Below, piece after piece: positions 1 to 10,100 of a DNA stretch of 64,000 bases. A program made the position numbers and the translations under genes. Numbering within the stretch: the stretch's first letter is position 1; the number at the start of each line of letters is the position of its first letter. Source of the stretch: Yamagishiella unicocca (taxonomy: Eukaryota > Chlorophyta > Chlorophyceae > Chlamydomonadales > Volvocaceae); assembly GCA_003116995.1 (NCBI GenBank), contig BDSL01000199.1, positions 1-64,000 of the forward strand, given 5' to 3'. A model generated the notes under the pieces. It was not told the origin of the DNA, made no database searches, and worked only from the letters and a program-made list of their open reading frames with translations.

Positions 1-385
1 CCCCCCTGCCGCGGATCCCCCCCCCCCCCCCCCCCCCCCCCCCTGCCGCGGATACCCCCCCTGTCGCGGATACCCCCCCTGTCGCGGATACCCTCCCTGT
101 CGCGGATGCAACCCCTGCCGCGGATACCCCCCCTGCCGCGGATGCAACCCCTGTCGCGGATGCAACCCCTGCCGCGGATACCCCCCCCTGTCGCGGATAC
201 CCCCCCCTGTCGCGGATACCCCCCCTGTCGCGGATACCCCCCCTGTCGCGGATACCCCCCCTGTCGCGGATACCCCCCCTGCCGCGGATACCCCCCCTGC
301 CGCGGATACCCCCCCTGCCGCGGACACACACCCTGGCGCGCGCACCTCCCACCACCCTCCCCCTTCCCCCCGGTGCGCCCTGCAG
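1..385. repeat. Minisatellite and poly-C tract in an MKK3 intron
   Basis: About fifteen tandem copies of a 17-18 bp unit (CTGTCGCGGATACCCCCC and variants with CTGCCGCGGATGCAACCC) run from about 44 to 325. A poly-C run at 20-43 precedes them. The block ends at the polypyrimidine/CAG acceptor at 383-385 that opens the first visible MKK3 exon, so it is intronic. Exact copy number may be affected by assembly of the C runs. Confidence 0.85.
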
Positions 386-2035
386 GTGCTCCAGGAGGAC
401 GTGCCTCTGCCCCCCGCCGGCGAGTTCAGCGAGGAGTTCCGCGACTTCGTGCGGCTGTGTCTGCACAAGGACCCACACCGCCGGCCCATGGCGGACCAGC
501 TGCTGGAGCACGCCTTCATAAAGAAGGTGGGTTGAGAGGAGACCCGTGGGTCGGCAGCCGGTGCATAGGAGGTGGAGCCGGACATGCCACTGTGTTTTGC
601 AGCCCAGTGGGCGATGCGAACCCGTGCCCTTGCCACCCACCCAGACCGGGAGGCAACAGGGGAGGAAGGGGCAGCCCGGTAGTGCAGGCTGCCGAGGGGG
701 GTCCCGGAGTGCGGGGCGGGTAGGTCCTCGGGCTGCCTGCCCTCCACCTCCTCCTCTTCCTCTGAGGGGGCGTATCCACACGCCCGTCCACTCTGCACTC
801 CGCCCTTGGCCAGCTCCTCCCTCCTCTTCCTCCTCCTCTCCGTCCTCCTCCTCCCCAGTACGCCAACGACCCCGTCAGCCTCAAGTCTTTCATGCAGTGC
901 GCATTCAACCCGCATGACAAGCTGGACGAGATTGCGCTGGTGTTCGCGTACAACTACTACGCGCTGCTCAACGCGGGCACGCAGCGCATGAAGGACCTGG
1001 CGCCGCTGTACTCCAAGCAGTCGGTGCGGGCCGGGCGGGGCTGGGGGCACGGTGTAAGGCGCCTCGCTGCCAACCTGCTTCCCCATGCATCCCCACTGCC
1101 CGGGCAACCCACACGTGGCATACACGACGTGGGCCCCTTCGCGCGCCCAGCCACCTTCTCACTGCCTCCCACCCCTCCGCCCTCCCTACCGGGCCCCAGA
1201 CTCTCCGTTACGACGGCGATGCGGCCACTGGCCGTGACGCCATCATCGCCAAGCTGCAGGGGGTGGCGCAGATGCACGCGGGTTTCAAGGTGGCGCACGA
1301 AGTGGTGGACGTGCAGTGCCAGCCGCTGGGCTTTGTGAGTGTCCGGGTACCTGGGGGGGGACCTGGGTGGAGGGAAGGCGAGGAGGGAAACGGGGACGGG
1401 GGGGCTTGCGGTGGAGGGTGCGCTGCGAGGCAGGGCGCGCTTCACCGTCACATCAACGATGAGGTCACCAGGGCAGGGCAAGCACGCGAGCTACCCCCAC
1501 CTGCCCTCTGCCTCCGGAGCCAGCAGCTCAGGCGCCTGTGAGCGGCCCCTTTGCCCAACCAACACACCATCGAACTGCTCTATCCTATTGGAGCTGTTCC
1601 GAAGTTCAGTACGGCAGTTTGGGTCCGCCTCGGGCCCCTGATGCCCTAATACCCAATCGGCTCCCTGCCGTACAGACCCGCCCTTGCCCCCCCCTGTCCC
1701 CCCTCCCCCCCAGGACGGCAGCGCGCTGGTGAACGTGACGGGCCAGCTGGTGTCCCCGGCAGCAGGGAACAAGCCGCAGCCGTTCACCGAGGTGTTCGTA
1801 CTTAGCCAGATACAGGTACGGCGGCGGGAAAGGGGGGCCATTCCGGTTGTCACGCCCCTAGGGGGCTGGGGAGTGTCGCGGAGGCAGGGACGGCGTCGGG
1901 TGGAGGAGGCGAAGGGAGGGGAGGCAGCGGAGCGCTGCAGCTGTACTGGGCAGGCCCCTGACCCTCGCCCCCTGACCCCGCCCCCAGGCTGGTGAGTACT
2001 ATGTGGCCAACCAGTGCTTCCGCCTCATCAAATAA
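386..2035 (+). CDS. MKK3-type MAP kinase kinase, C-terminal part (kinase tail + NTF2-like domain)
   Basis: Exons read as 386-526, 859-1028 (approximate end), 1200-1334, 1714-1815 and 1988-2035 (stop TAA); the 5' part lies outside the window. The first exon encodes the last helices of a protein kinase domain, including EFRDFVRLCLHKDPHRRP with the conserved subdomain XI arginine. The next four encode an NTF2-like fold (FMQCAFNPHDKLDEIALVFA, then VSPAAGNKPQPFTEVFVLSQ, ending NQCFRLIK). A kinase followed by an NTF2 domain is the known architecture of plant MKK3, a MAPK kinase acting between MAPKKKs and group C MAPKs. Introns are short with good donors (GTGAGT at 1335, GTACGG at 1816). Identification rests on the domain pair; the catalytic residues are not visible here. 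Confidence 0.85.
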
Positions 2036-3330
2036 GGACGGGTGGGAGGGGATAGGGCAGCTACGTCCGCGGCGGCGGCGGCAGGTAGCCAACGGACGGG
2101 CGGCGGCGGCTCCCGAACACCTCACGTGACCTGCTGAGTGGGCGTCAGGGGGTGCCCCAGCGGCTGGCGGGGCCCGGCAGGTGCACCATGAGGGGGGGTA
2201 GCCGCTGCCGGTGACACGCCGCTGATAACGTGGGGTGGCCGAGCCAAGCTGCGCTGGGCCCGATTCAGGAGGTGGCTGTGTCGAGAGGGGGTGCGACCAG
2301 CTGCGACCATCGTTTGCAGCCACTTCCCTTACCATGCGGGGTGGCGGTGGGGGTGCATCGCAGTACGGCAGTGACGACTATGTGGGTGGTAGAGTGGGTG
2401 GGAGGCAGAGCGGGGAGGGGCAGTAAAGACGGTGGGAGGCCTGTAGCGGCAGTAACGATTTGTGTTTCTATCAATCAATAGCACCGGTAAAAGTTATAAA
2501 ATCGCCGTTAGCGCGCTGAAATTATGCGTGGATCTCTGCATCCAGTACCTGTGTCTGCTGGTGCTTTAGGCCCACTAGCGAGGTCCCCGCTCTTAAATTT
2601 AGTGTCCGGGCAGGGTTGTGTGTGTGTGTGTGTGTAAACATACTCCCCAGCCCCGTGGGTGGTGGTCACTGCTGCAACAGGGCAGCTGGTGGTCTGTGTG
2701 TGGGGGGGGTGGCGTAAACGACAAAGGGATGCGATGAAACCCGTGCAAACGACGTAGGGAGGCGCGTAGGGTAAGGAAAACGCGTTTGAGTTTGCATGCG
2801 GTTGACATCGGCTACCGGAAATCTGCGGATGAGTCTTGCTTACGGGGCCTTGGAGGAACGAAAGCAAGTTAACGGCTAATTATGCGTTGACTTTCGGGGC
2901 GCATGCGGGAGAACGGGTCGTTGGCTGAACATGGCGGTGGCATGAAATCGTCCAAGTCCAGCCCGCATGCAGACCGTTATCGTGGTGACGAGATACGGTA
3001 CGCATCGCGGTGGCGGGCCCAACGCCGAAAACGTGGATATGGTTGCTGAGACAGAGCAACGCATACGCGTATTGTATTGGCACCCGATAGATGTAACCTG
3101 GGTCTTCGTGGGCGTGTGGACCTCAGCTGCTCTTTTCTCTCGGTTCGGCTCTGCTGCGGCAGCCTGATGCTCCCCTGCTAGGCATTGCCTTCACCCAGGG
3201 CGGCTGCCAGCCGCCAAGTCCAAAGGTGCTGCCGGGCTCAAGGACGGGGCTGGCAGCCTGGCGCCACGAGGACGAGGCCCACAAGGACCTCAGCGGCGCG
3301 TGAATGCAGAGTCCTACTTCCAGAGCAGCG
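2036..3330. other. Intergenic region between MKK3 and the convergent LRR gene
   Basis: No convincing gene. It holds a (TG)n stretch near 2615-2634 and, at about 2910-3000, one of three diverged copies of an 80-90 bp repeat also seen near 38335-38412 and 39085-39155. The shared core is GTGGTGACGAGAT or GTGGTGACGAGGG, preceded by TCCAAG...CCCAG. Confidence 0.6.
2633..2637 (+). terminator. Candidate TGTAA polyadenylation signal for MKK3
   Basis: TGTAA directly follows a (TG)n microsatellite about 600 bp after the MKK3 stop. TGTAA is the usual signal in Chlamydomonas-type algae. The distance is on the long side, so the assignment is tentative. Confidence 0.4.
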
Positions 3331-3335
3331 TTACA
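3331..3335 (-). terminator. TGTAA polyadenylation signal of the LRR gene (minus strand)
   Basis: TTACA on the plus strand is TGTAA on the minus strand, about 100 bp after the LRR gene stop codon at 3438. The spacing is typical for a green-alga 3' UTR. Confidence 0.6.
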
Positions 3336-3437
3336 CCCTAACGACCCAGGGGTCTGCCTGGCTCCCTCTCGAGCGACCAGCCCTGCCTACCCTGAAGTGC
3401 ATCGCGGCCACACACACGCACCTGCCAGCACCCTGCG

Positions 3438-6400
3438 TCATCGCGTCCGCCTTTCCCCGGCCCCCGCTTCCTCCTCCCCCTCAAACACCTGCTCGTCCAA
3501 GGCGCGCAACAGGTCCGGATGTCGGCCCGCCAGCAGCCTCCGCACCACCTGCAGCTGATCCAGCTCGGCAGCCAGCGAGGAGGCCCCCCCCCCTGCCTCG
3601 CCACCACCTGCCCGGCCTTCAACTCCGGCCTCCCCCCCCGCCCCCCCCCTGCTAGACCACCCGCCAGATGCCGAGGAAGCCGCCGCTGCGGGCCCCCTCC
3701 CTCCGGCTGGCGCCTCCCCCCGGCCCGGCCCCCCCCCGCCCGCCTGCTCCCGCGCAGTGCCGCAGCCCCCCACCTGCCGGCCCCCGCTGACGCCTCGCAG
3801 CATGCCGCGCACGCCCGACGCCAGAGGGAAGGTGATGGGCGCCAGTGCCCCCAGCCCGCTGCCCTCACCGCAACCCGCATCCGAGTCGCCGCCAGGATTT
3901 CGCCTGCCTGGGGTCCCCCCCGCCCCCTGACCCCCTGACCCCCCCGCCCTCATTCCCACTGAGGCAAGCAGCGCCATGGCTCCCGTGAGCTCCTCCCCCG
4001 GGGGCTGACGTGGAGCTCCGCCGCCCGCTGACCCCGGGAGCCCGCTGGCGGACGAAGAGGTGCGGGGCCGTAGCGGGTCGCCGTAGCTGCTGCTGCTGCC
4101 GGGGCGGCGGTGTTGCGAGCCGGGGCGGGACGAGGAGGCCGGGCGCATCGCGTTGGGGGGCAGCGGCACCCCGGCGGAGGTGCCGCCCCGGGACAGCGGC
4201 CGCCCCTCACGCATCTCCTGCGGCCAGTCACGCCACCGCATGAGGTCAGGGCGCCGAGAAGCGGCTGACCCCCCCCGCCCGCTTTCCCGATCTCCCCGCC
4301 ACCCAACACGTGCCACTGACGCCACCACACCGACAGGAACCGCAGATATGTACGACACGGTGTGCTGCTCACCATCGCGTGCGTCAACAAGAGCCATCCT
4401 CCCCCTCCCCCTGCACCCCTCCCCGGCCCACCTGCACCCCTCCCCCTGCACCCCTCCCCGGCCCACCTGCACCCCGGCTGCGACCATGTCCAGGGAGCGG
4501 TACATGACGGCGGCAGCGGCAGGAGGCAGCTCGGACAGCTCCTCCAGGGCCAGAGCCATGGCCCGAGGGGCTCCGCCGCCAGGGCTGGGCTCACCGGGTG
4601 ACAGCGGCGGGGCGGCCCCCGCGCCCCCCGCCCCCACGATGTTGATGCCCTCATCGTCTGCAGGCTCATCATCGTCCTCGTCAACGTACGACAGCTCCAG
4701 GTCAGCATGGCTGTTGCGCAGGTCGGTGAGTGGCGAGCGGGGCGGCACCGCTCCGGGGTGCTGGCGCCGCGGACGGCCCTGAGCCCGGACATCACCGCCG
4801 CCACTGCCGCGAGCCGCGGACCCGGGCTCGGGTGCGGCGGCGCTGTGCAGCTGCAGCGGCTGTAGCTGCGCGTATCGTGGCCCCGCCCCCGCATTCGGCT
4901 CTGCAGCTGTTCCCCTACTTGCGTCCCCCTGCTCGCGGGCCCCCCCCGCTACTCCTCCGCCTCCGCCAGGGCCTGAGGAGCTGGTCGCCCCGGCCCCGCT
5001 GCCCCCGCTGCCCAGCGATAGCACGTTGACCTTCCTCGCCCCCCCTCCTGCCGCTGGTGCGCCAGTACTGGCGGCTGCAGATCCCGGGCCCGGTCCCGCC
5101 GCAGCTGGGGGCTGGCTGCGAGACCCTGCGCCGCCGCTGCTGCTGCCGGCACCACGCCCCGCGGCTGCCTCGTGTCCCGGCCTCCCTGCCTGCGCCGTGG
5201 TCCCCAGCTGCTTCAGCACCTCAGCCAGGGCCTGACCCGCCACAGCACCACCAGCCGCCGCCTCAGTGTCTGCCGCCGCCTTCCGAATCCGGCGGTACAG
5301 CGCCTGCTGCTGCTGCTGCTCCCGTGGTGTGCCCGCTGTCGCCGGCCTCCCCTCCGGTCTCCCCTCCTGCGCCGCCCCCAGCGGGCAGCCCTCAAGGCCC
5401 AGCTGCTGCAGGCAGCCCACGTCCCCCAACCGGCTCAGCTCCGCCGGGAGCTCCGTCAGCCGGGTGTAGCGCAGGTCGAGGCGCGCGAGGCGGCTGAGGC
5501 AGCCCACCTCAGCCGGCAGGGACCCGAGTGCGTTGTCGCCCAGATGCAACTCCACCAGGCAGCCGCCCAGGCCGCTAAAGGCCTGACAGCATGCGGCGAG
5601 AGGGGCCGTGAGGAAGGGGGGTGGAGAGGAGGGAGGCGGGAGGGGGGTGAGGAGGTGGCAAGTTGCCGAGCGGCATCGCAGCTGCGGCAACATCGCGAAC
5701 AGGAGCAGCGTAGGCGGCCCGCTTCGGGGCGGCTGTGCGCATCCGGGGGGGAGGGGAGTCATGGGAGTCAGGGAGGAGGGGCCCTGGCAGGCAGGCAAGC
5801 AGGCAGGCAGACGCCCTCCAGCTCCCTCAGATCAGTTAGCCGGGCCAGCGGCCCAACACGTTACCCCCCGATACCCACATCTCTCCTCCCTTTCCCCCTC
5901 ACCACCAACCAACGCAGCGGCTCACCCTACCCCACCTGCGGGTGCACCCGCTCTATCTGGTTGTACTGCGCCCGCAGGCAGGTGAGGAGTGTGAGGGCGC
6001 CCAGGCAGGCGGGTAGCTCGTGCAGCTGGTTGAAAGACACGTCCAGGGAGGTCAGGCTCTGGGAGGGGCGGGTTGAGGCAGGAGAACGGGGGTGGACCGG
6101 GGGTGATGGGGCGAGAACGGGGCAATGTCTACCGAAGGGAAGGTTTCGAGGAAGACCCGTGGATGCCAGGACGCGGACGCGGAGGGGGACGCGGTGCAGA
6201 TAGGCGACGCATGATGGGAGCACCACGGCAGTCCTTGTGATCGTTGCAAGCAAGGCATGCTACGGTGGCTGGCCACGTTCCGGCATGCTACGGTGGCTGG
6301 CAACGGGGCCGGCAGCGCTGCCCCAGCGCACCTTAAGCTCTCCGAGCGCGACCGGCAGGCTTGTCAAGCTGTTGGCAGACAAATCCAGCACCAGGAGTCC

Positions 6401-6440
6401 ACAGCACGCGAAAACCAGTTGTGGCACCTCTGGGAGCTGC
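3438..6440 (-). CDS. Leucine-rich repeat protein with long disordered tail, 5' end unresolved
   Basis: Minus-strand exons 6440-6332, 6058-5936, 5582-4467 and 4217-3438 keep phase. The first two and the start of the third encode short leucine-rich repeats: GLLVLDLSANSLTSLPVALG, then SLTSLDVSFNQLHELPACLG, then GGCLVELHLGDNALGSLPAE and LARLDLRYTRLTELPAELS. This LxxLDLSxNxLxxLP pattern is typical of plant/algal intracellular-type LRRs. The remaining 500 or so residues are Gly/Ala/Ser-rich with an acidic patch (ELSYVDEDDDEPADDEG) and a C-terminal helical segment (LAAELDQLQVVRRLLAG). The first visible exon begins mid-codon after a CGCACAG acceptor, so the start exon lies upstream of 6443 and was not found. 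No enzymatic domain is seen; a scaffold or ligand-binding role is only inference. Confidence 0.75.
4386..4480 (-). repeat. Intronic minisatellite that copies a splice donor
   Basis: C-rich repeats (plus strand CCCCTCCCCGGCCCACCTGCA) fill the start of the LRR gene's third visible intron. On the minus strand the unit contains CAG/GTGGGCC, so the real donor at 4466 has an identical copy 35 bp further in, at 4431. Confidence 0.6.
6148..6170 (+). mobile_element. Short fragment of the dispersed repeat found in the USP introns
   Basis: GAGGAAGACCCGTGGATG in the first visible LRR intron matches the left end of the 0.7-kb repeats at 9371 and 12663 (GGAAGACCCGTGGATGCGAG). Only about 20 bp are recognisable, so this is a relic or a chance match. 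Confidence 0.4.
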
Positions 6441-6565
6441 CTGTGCGGAAGTAGGTTGCTTAACCGGCAATAACTCTGAGCCGAGCTCGCGCAAGTAACT
6501 TACTACCTGCCAGAGAGGCGCAGTTCACCAGAGCGTAGTGCGTCCGAAACGTCCGCGGCGTCCTG

Positions 6566-6572
6566 TATAAAA
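6566..6572 (+). promoter_or_regulatory. TATA box (TATAAAA)
   Basis: TATAAAA in the divergent intergenic region between the LRR gene (minus) and the USP gene (plus). A start site about 30 bp downstream would give an 80-nt leader to the ATG at 6677. Confidence 0.45.
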
Positions 6573-6676
6573 GGCAGCCCGCGTGGAAAATGTGTTCACA
6601 ACAAGATCGGCCGATTGATCGGAGTAAATGTGCAGGTCCTACCATTCAACCACGCCGCAGTCAAATCATAAGAGAC

Positions 6677-6808
6677 ATGTGGCGCGCTGCACAGTCGTTA
6701 TTCGTCAGGGGCTCGTACAGCCGAGAGGTCTACAGGGCCAACTATACGCGATATCTTACCGAAAACATGAAGCTGTTCAAATTGCAAAGCCGCAACATGC
6801 AGGCATAA
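6677..6808 (+). CDS. Small ORF, 43 aa, unknown
   Basis: Encodes a 43-residue basic peptide starting MWRAAQSLFVRGSYSREVYR, rich in Arg/Tyr and resembling a mitochondrial presequence or a small mitochondrial subunit. Composition is more protein-like than the surrounding shadows. It sits about 105 bp downstream of a TATA box. It may be the first part of a single-membrane-span protein together with the ORF at 6849, but no GT-AG intron joins them in phase. No family recognised. Confidence 0.3.
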   Translation: MWRAAQSLFVRGSYSREVYRANYTRYLTENMKLFKLQSRNMQA

Positions 6809-6848
6809 CATTTCTTACACTCACTATGTGTAGTGTGCTGGCGCTGGC

Positions 6849-6983
6849 ATGTTCCTTGCCGTCATCGCCGCCCTAGCTCTTCTTATCAACTGGTGGGTGT
6901 TTCTTAAACTTAATCACTTTAGTGGCCGTCTGCAAACAAACTCAGCGCTTTTGGCGACAGCTCGCGAAAAGCCGAGAGATTAG
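6849..6983 (+). CDS. Small hydrophobic ORF, 44 aa, one membrane span
   Basis: Starts MFLAVIAALALLINWWVFLK, a clear transmembrane segment or signal anchor, followed by a polar tail ending in KPRD and a stop. It lies 40 bp after the 43-aa ORF in another frame. It could be the second exon of the same small gene with an indel between them. Function unknown. Confidence 0.3.
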   Translation: MFLAVIAALALLINWWVFLKLNHFSGRLQTNSALLATAREKPRD

Positions 6984-7115
6984 GAAGTGTTGGCGCACCT
7001 ACCCGTCGCTTTCATTTGCCCTCTCACGGTTACGTGCTGTCATAAACCCGCCGTCTTACGGATCCGTCGCAGGCTTGTGTGTGCTGTGACGGGCGGTGGC
7101 TGGCTGCACAGCGCA

Positions 7116-10100
7116 ATGGAGGCGCGCGGAGTCTCGGGCGGCAATGTATGGGCATGGCGTGCTGCAGCGGTCGAGCAGAACTGGTGGGAGGCTTTGAACG
7201 ATCGGCGGCCGCGCGATGATGAACTGGCTGCAGCCGCGGTGGCGGCCAACAGCGGCCGCGACGGAGCGGCTTCCAGCTGCTGCGCCAGTAGCGCCCTGAC
7301 CACCAGCAGCTCCAGTGGCAGTGCGGCAGCCCCAGCTGCGGCTCCAGCGGTCCCCCGGGTGGCCCAGTGCGCCTGCCTGCAGTGCGGCGATCTCATCCCT
7401 TCGCCCAAGACCTGCGGCAGCTGCAAACTGGCGGCGTACTGGTGGGGGCTGGCGGCGTGGGCGGCTGACGATATGGGCTGGCAGGCGGGTCACGTGGGCC
7501 GACGGTGCCGACTAGGAACCATGTTTGCGTTGTGCTTCGTGGTCCAGGGAGGGATGAAGGCGGGTTAGGCTGTGTATTGGACCCAGGCCTTGGTTTCCCT
7601 CCAGCCAGCCTTCCCTCCCTGCATCCATCTCCTGCATTCCCCTCAGCCTCCCCTCAGCCTCCCGGCCACCGTGAAAAGGTGTGACTCGTAGAAGGCCCCA
7701 GCGTGCCAGTCGCCTGGGTGCCCTCCTGGACCACACCACCAGCTGCAACCCCTCCCCTTCCCCTCCCCTCCCCTCCCCCGTCCTTCTCTGCCAGCTCCCG
7801 CGAGTGCCAGCAGCGCCACTGGCCCCGCCACAAGCCGATGTGCGCCCGGCTGCAGGCGGCGGACAGGGAGCGGGCGGCAAAGGGGCAGCAGCGCCCTCCC
7901 CCCCCCACTCCGGACCCGCCGCTGGTGCTGCCCACCGACAAGGTGTGCCGGACACCGTGAAGCGTATTTGGAACGTGTGTGGTCGCCCAGCCAGCTAACG
8001 TGTGTGGTCGCCCAGCCAGCTAACGTGCGCGTCACGGCGCTCACTGCCTCGCGACACCCGTTTGGACGGTGGAGGAGTGAAGCAGCGAAGGAGGTGTCTA
8101 GGTGGTAACGGCGCTGAGCCTGACCGCGCGGAGAGGAGTGTGCGCCCGCTCATGACCTGGCGCCGGAGGCGAAGAGCCGCAGCAGCTCCTGGGAGATGTG
8201 TTTGCAAGCCATCCCCCATCTCCCCCCCCTCCCCCCCCCCGCAGCTGGTGTTCAGCCGCAAGGGCTACTCCGCCCTGCTGGAGGCCAGTCGCACCGGGAG
8301 GGAGCGGGCAGCGGCGGCAGCGGCGAAGGGGGCCCGAGCCAGCGGACAAGCAGCAGCTGGGTCGGCTGGGTCGGCTGGGTCGCCCTCACAGCGGCCGGGG
8401 GGCGACGATGAGTGCGAAGAGGAGCAGCAGGAGAAGGGCGATGAGAAGCGGCAGCAGCAGGGGGAGGGGGGAAGCGGACGAGCAGGGCGGGGTCCGGGTA
8501 AGGCAGCTGCCTCTGCCGCGCCAGCTCCCTCGTCGTCATCGACTTCCTCGCCCGGGCCAGGGCCGGGACCAGGGTCCGCGGACTGCCTCCTGCGTCCCCC
8601 CGCCGCCCCGGACGGCTCCTGGATCTGGTCCTGGCCATTTCCTCCCGCCCCCGCCCTCCTGACCCCGCCCCGCCCCGCCGGCATCCTAAACACCGGCAAC
8701 AGCTGCTACGCCGCCAGTGCCGTACAGGCGCTGCTCGCCACCCCCGGCCTGGGGGAGTACCTGCGCAGCGGGGCGCACTGCGGGGGGTGCGGGGCTCCGG
8801 AACCCGGGGAGGCGCCGCAGGGGGTCAGCAGGTGGGTCTTTCTGGGGCGGAGTCATCGTTGAGGGCGGGGCAGTTGGTAGCGTGTTAGGGGTGGAGGGAG
8901 GCGTGACGGCGGGGCCACTGCTAGGGCCCTAGGGCCGACCTTGCTTGCTCAGCCACCCGACAGGAGGGGCATCACCAAATTTTCGGGCCCCTCATCCCTC
9001 CGTACACCCCCCCCTGCCCCTCCTTCCGAGGCCGCAGCTGGTGCCCGGCCTGCGAGCTGTCGCAGCTGGCGGCGGCTGCGGCCAGGGCACCAGCAGCCCC
9101 CCCGGGTGGCGCGGAGGCCAACGGCGGCTATAATACTCCCGGGGCTGGTGGTGGTGGTGGTGGCGGCGGGGGGGGGTCGTGGTCATCCGGGGGGCTGGCA
9201 GGCGGCTCGAGCCCCCTGGTGGATGCGCGGGGCCTCACCCGCCAGGTGCACCGCCTGGGCCGCACGCTGGTGCCGGGCCGCCAGGTGGGGAGGGGGGGTA
9301 GCCCGGGCTCCGACACACAAGTAGGACATGAGACTAGATGGAGACGGGGGGAAGAGGGGGATTGTTGCAAGGAAGACCCGTGGATGCGAGAGAAACCGTT
9401 TAGGACAGACGCTCCGAGATGCATGCTGGAGAACTTGGGTGACGAAAAGACGGAGGGTCGTATGTCGACCTTCGGCGGCTGAACGAAATCGGCGGCGGCT
9501 AGACTAACGGCAGCGAGGACCCCGCGTGGCGCAAGGTAACGTTTCGCGGAACCGGTTGGTTGTGGGCGCTAGCTGGAGAACGGGGGGAGGCGGCGAGCGA
9601 TGGGATAGCGGACAGCGCGGCCAGGCCCCAACCCGCCCGAATACCGACCATAATGTTGCGGACGACGTGGCGAAGCCGGAAATTACCAGGCGGGGTCCGC
9701 CGGCGTCCGTGGCAGGAGGCCGGAGCCGCGCCGCGCCGCCATGGGGACCGGAGAACGCGAGAGCCTAGAAGCAGGTCCCGTTGGCCGCAGACAAGAACGC
9801 AACGACTAGCAAAAAGCAAACAAAGCATTTGCCGACCCGGTGGTGGAACTCGCCTGGCCAGGGCCCAGAGCGGGCGGCGATGGCGGTCGACGCGAAGCAT
9901 GCGGGCGTCAGGAACAACACCCAGTTGCGGAACGGAAGGGCAGGGGTCAAAACAACGAAGAAGCCCCAGCGGCGCGGCGAAAGAGACAGAGGCGGTGAAG
10001 GGGATGCTTGATATCCTGGGAGAGGGGTACGACGTGTTCCTGTACGACGGAGTACGGCGGTTGGGAAAAATGGGAAGTGAAGATGCGGGGCGGGGAGGCG

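Noticed and set aside
3438..5235. Several long Arg/Pro/Ala-rich plus-strand ORFs opposite the LRR gene
   Set aside because: They are antisense shadows produced by GC-rich codons of the LRR gene tail.
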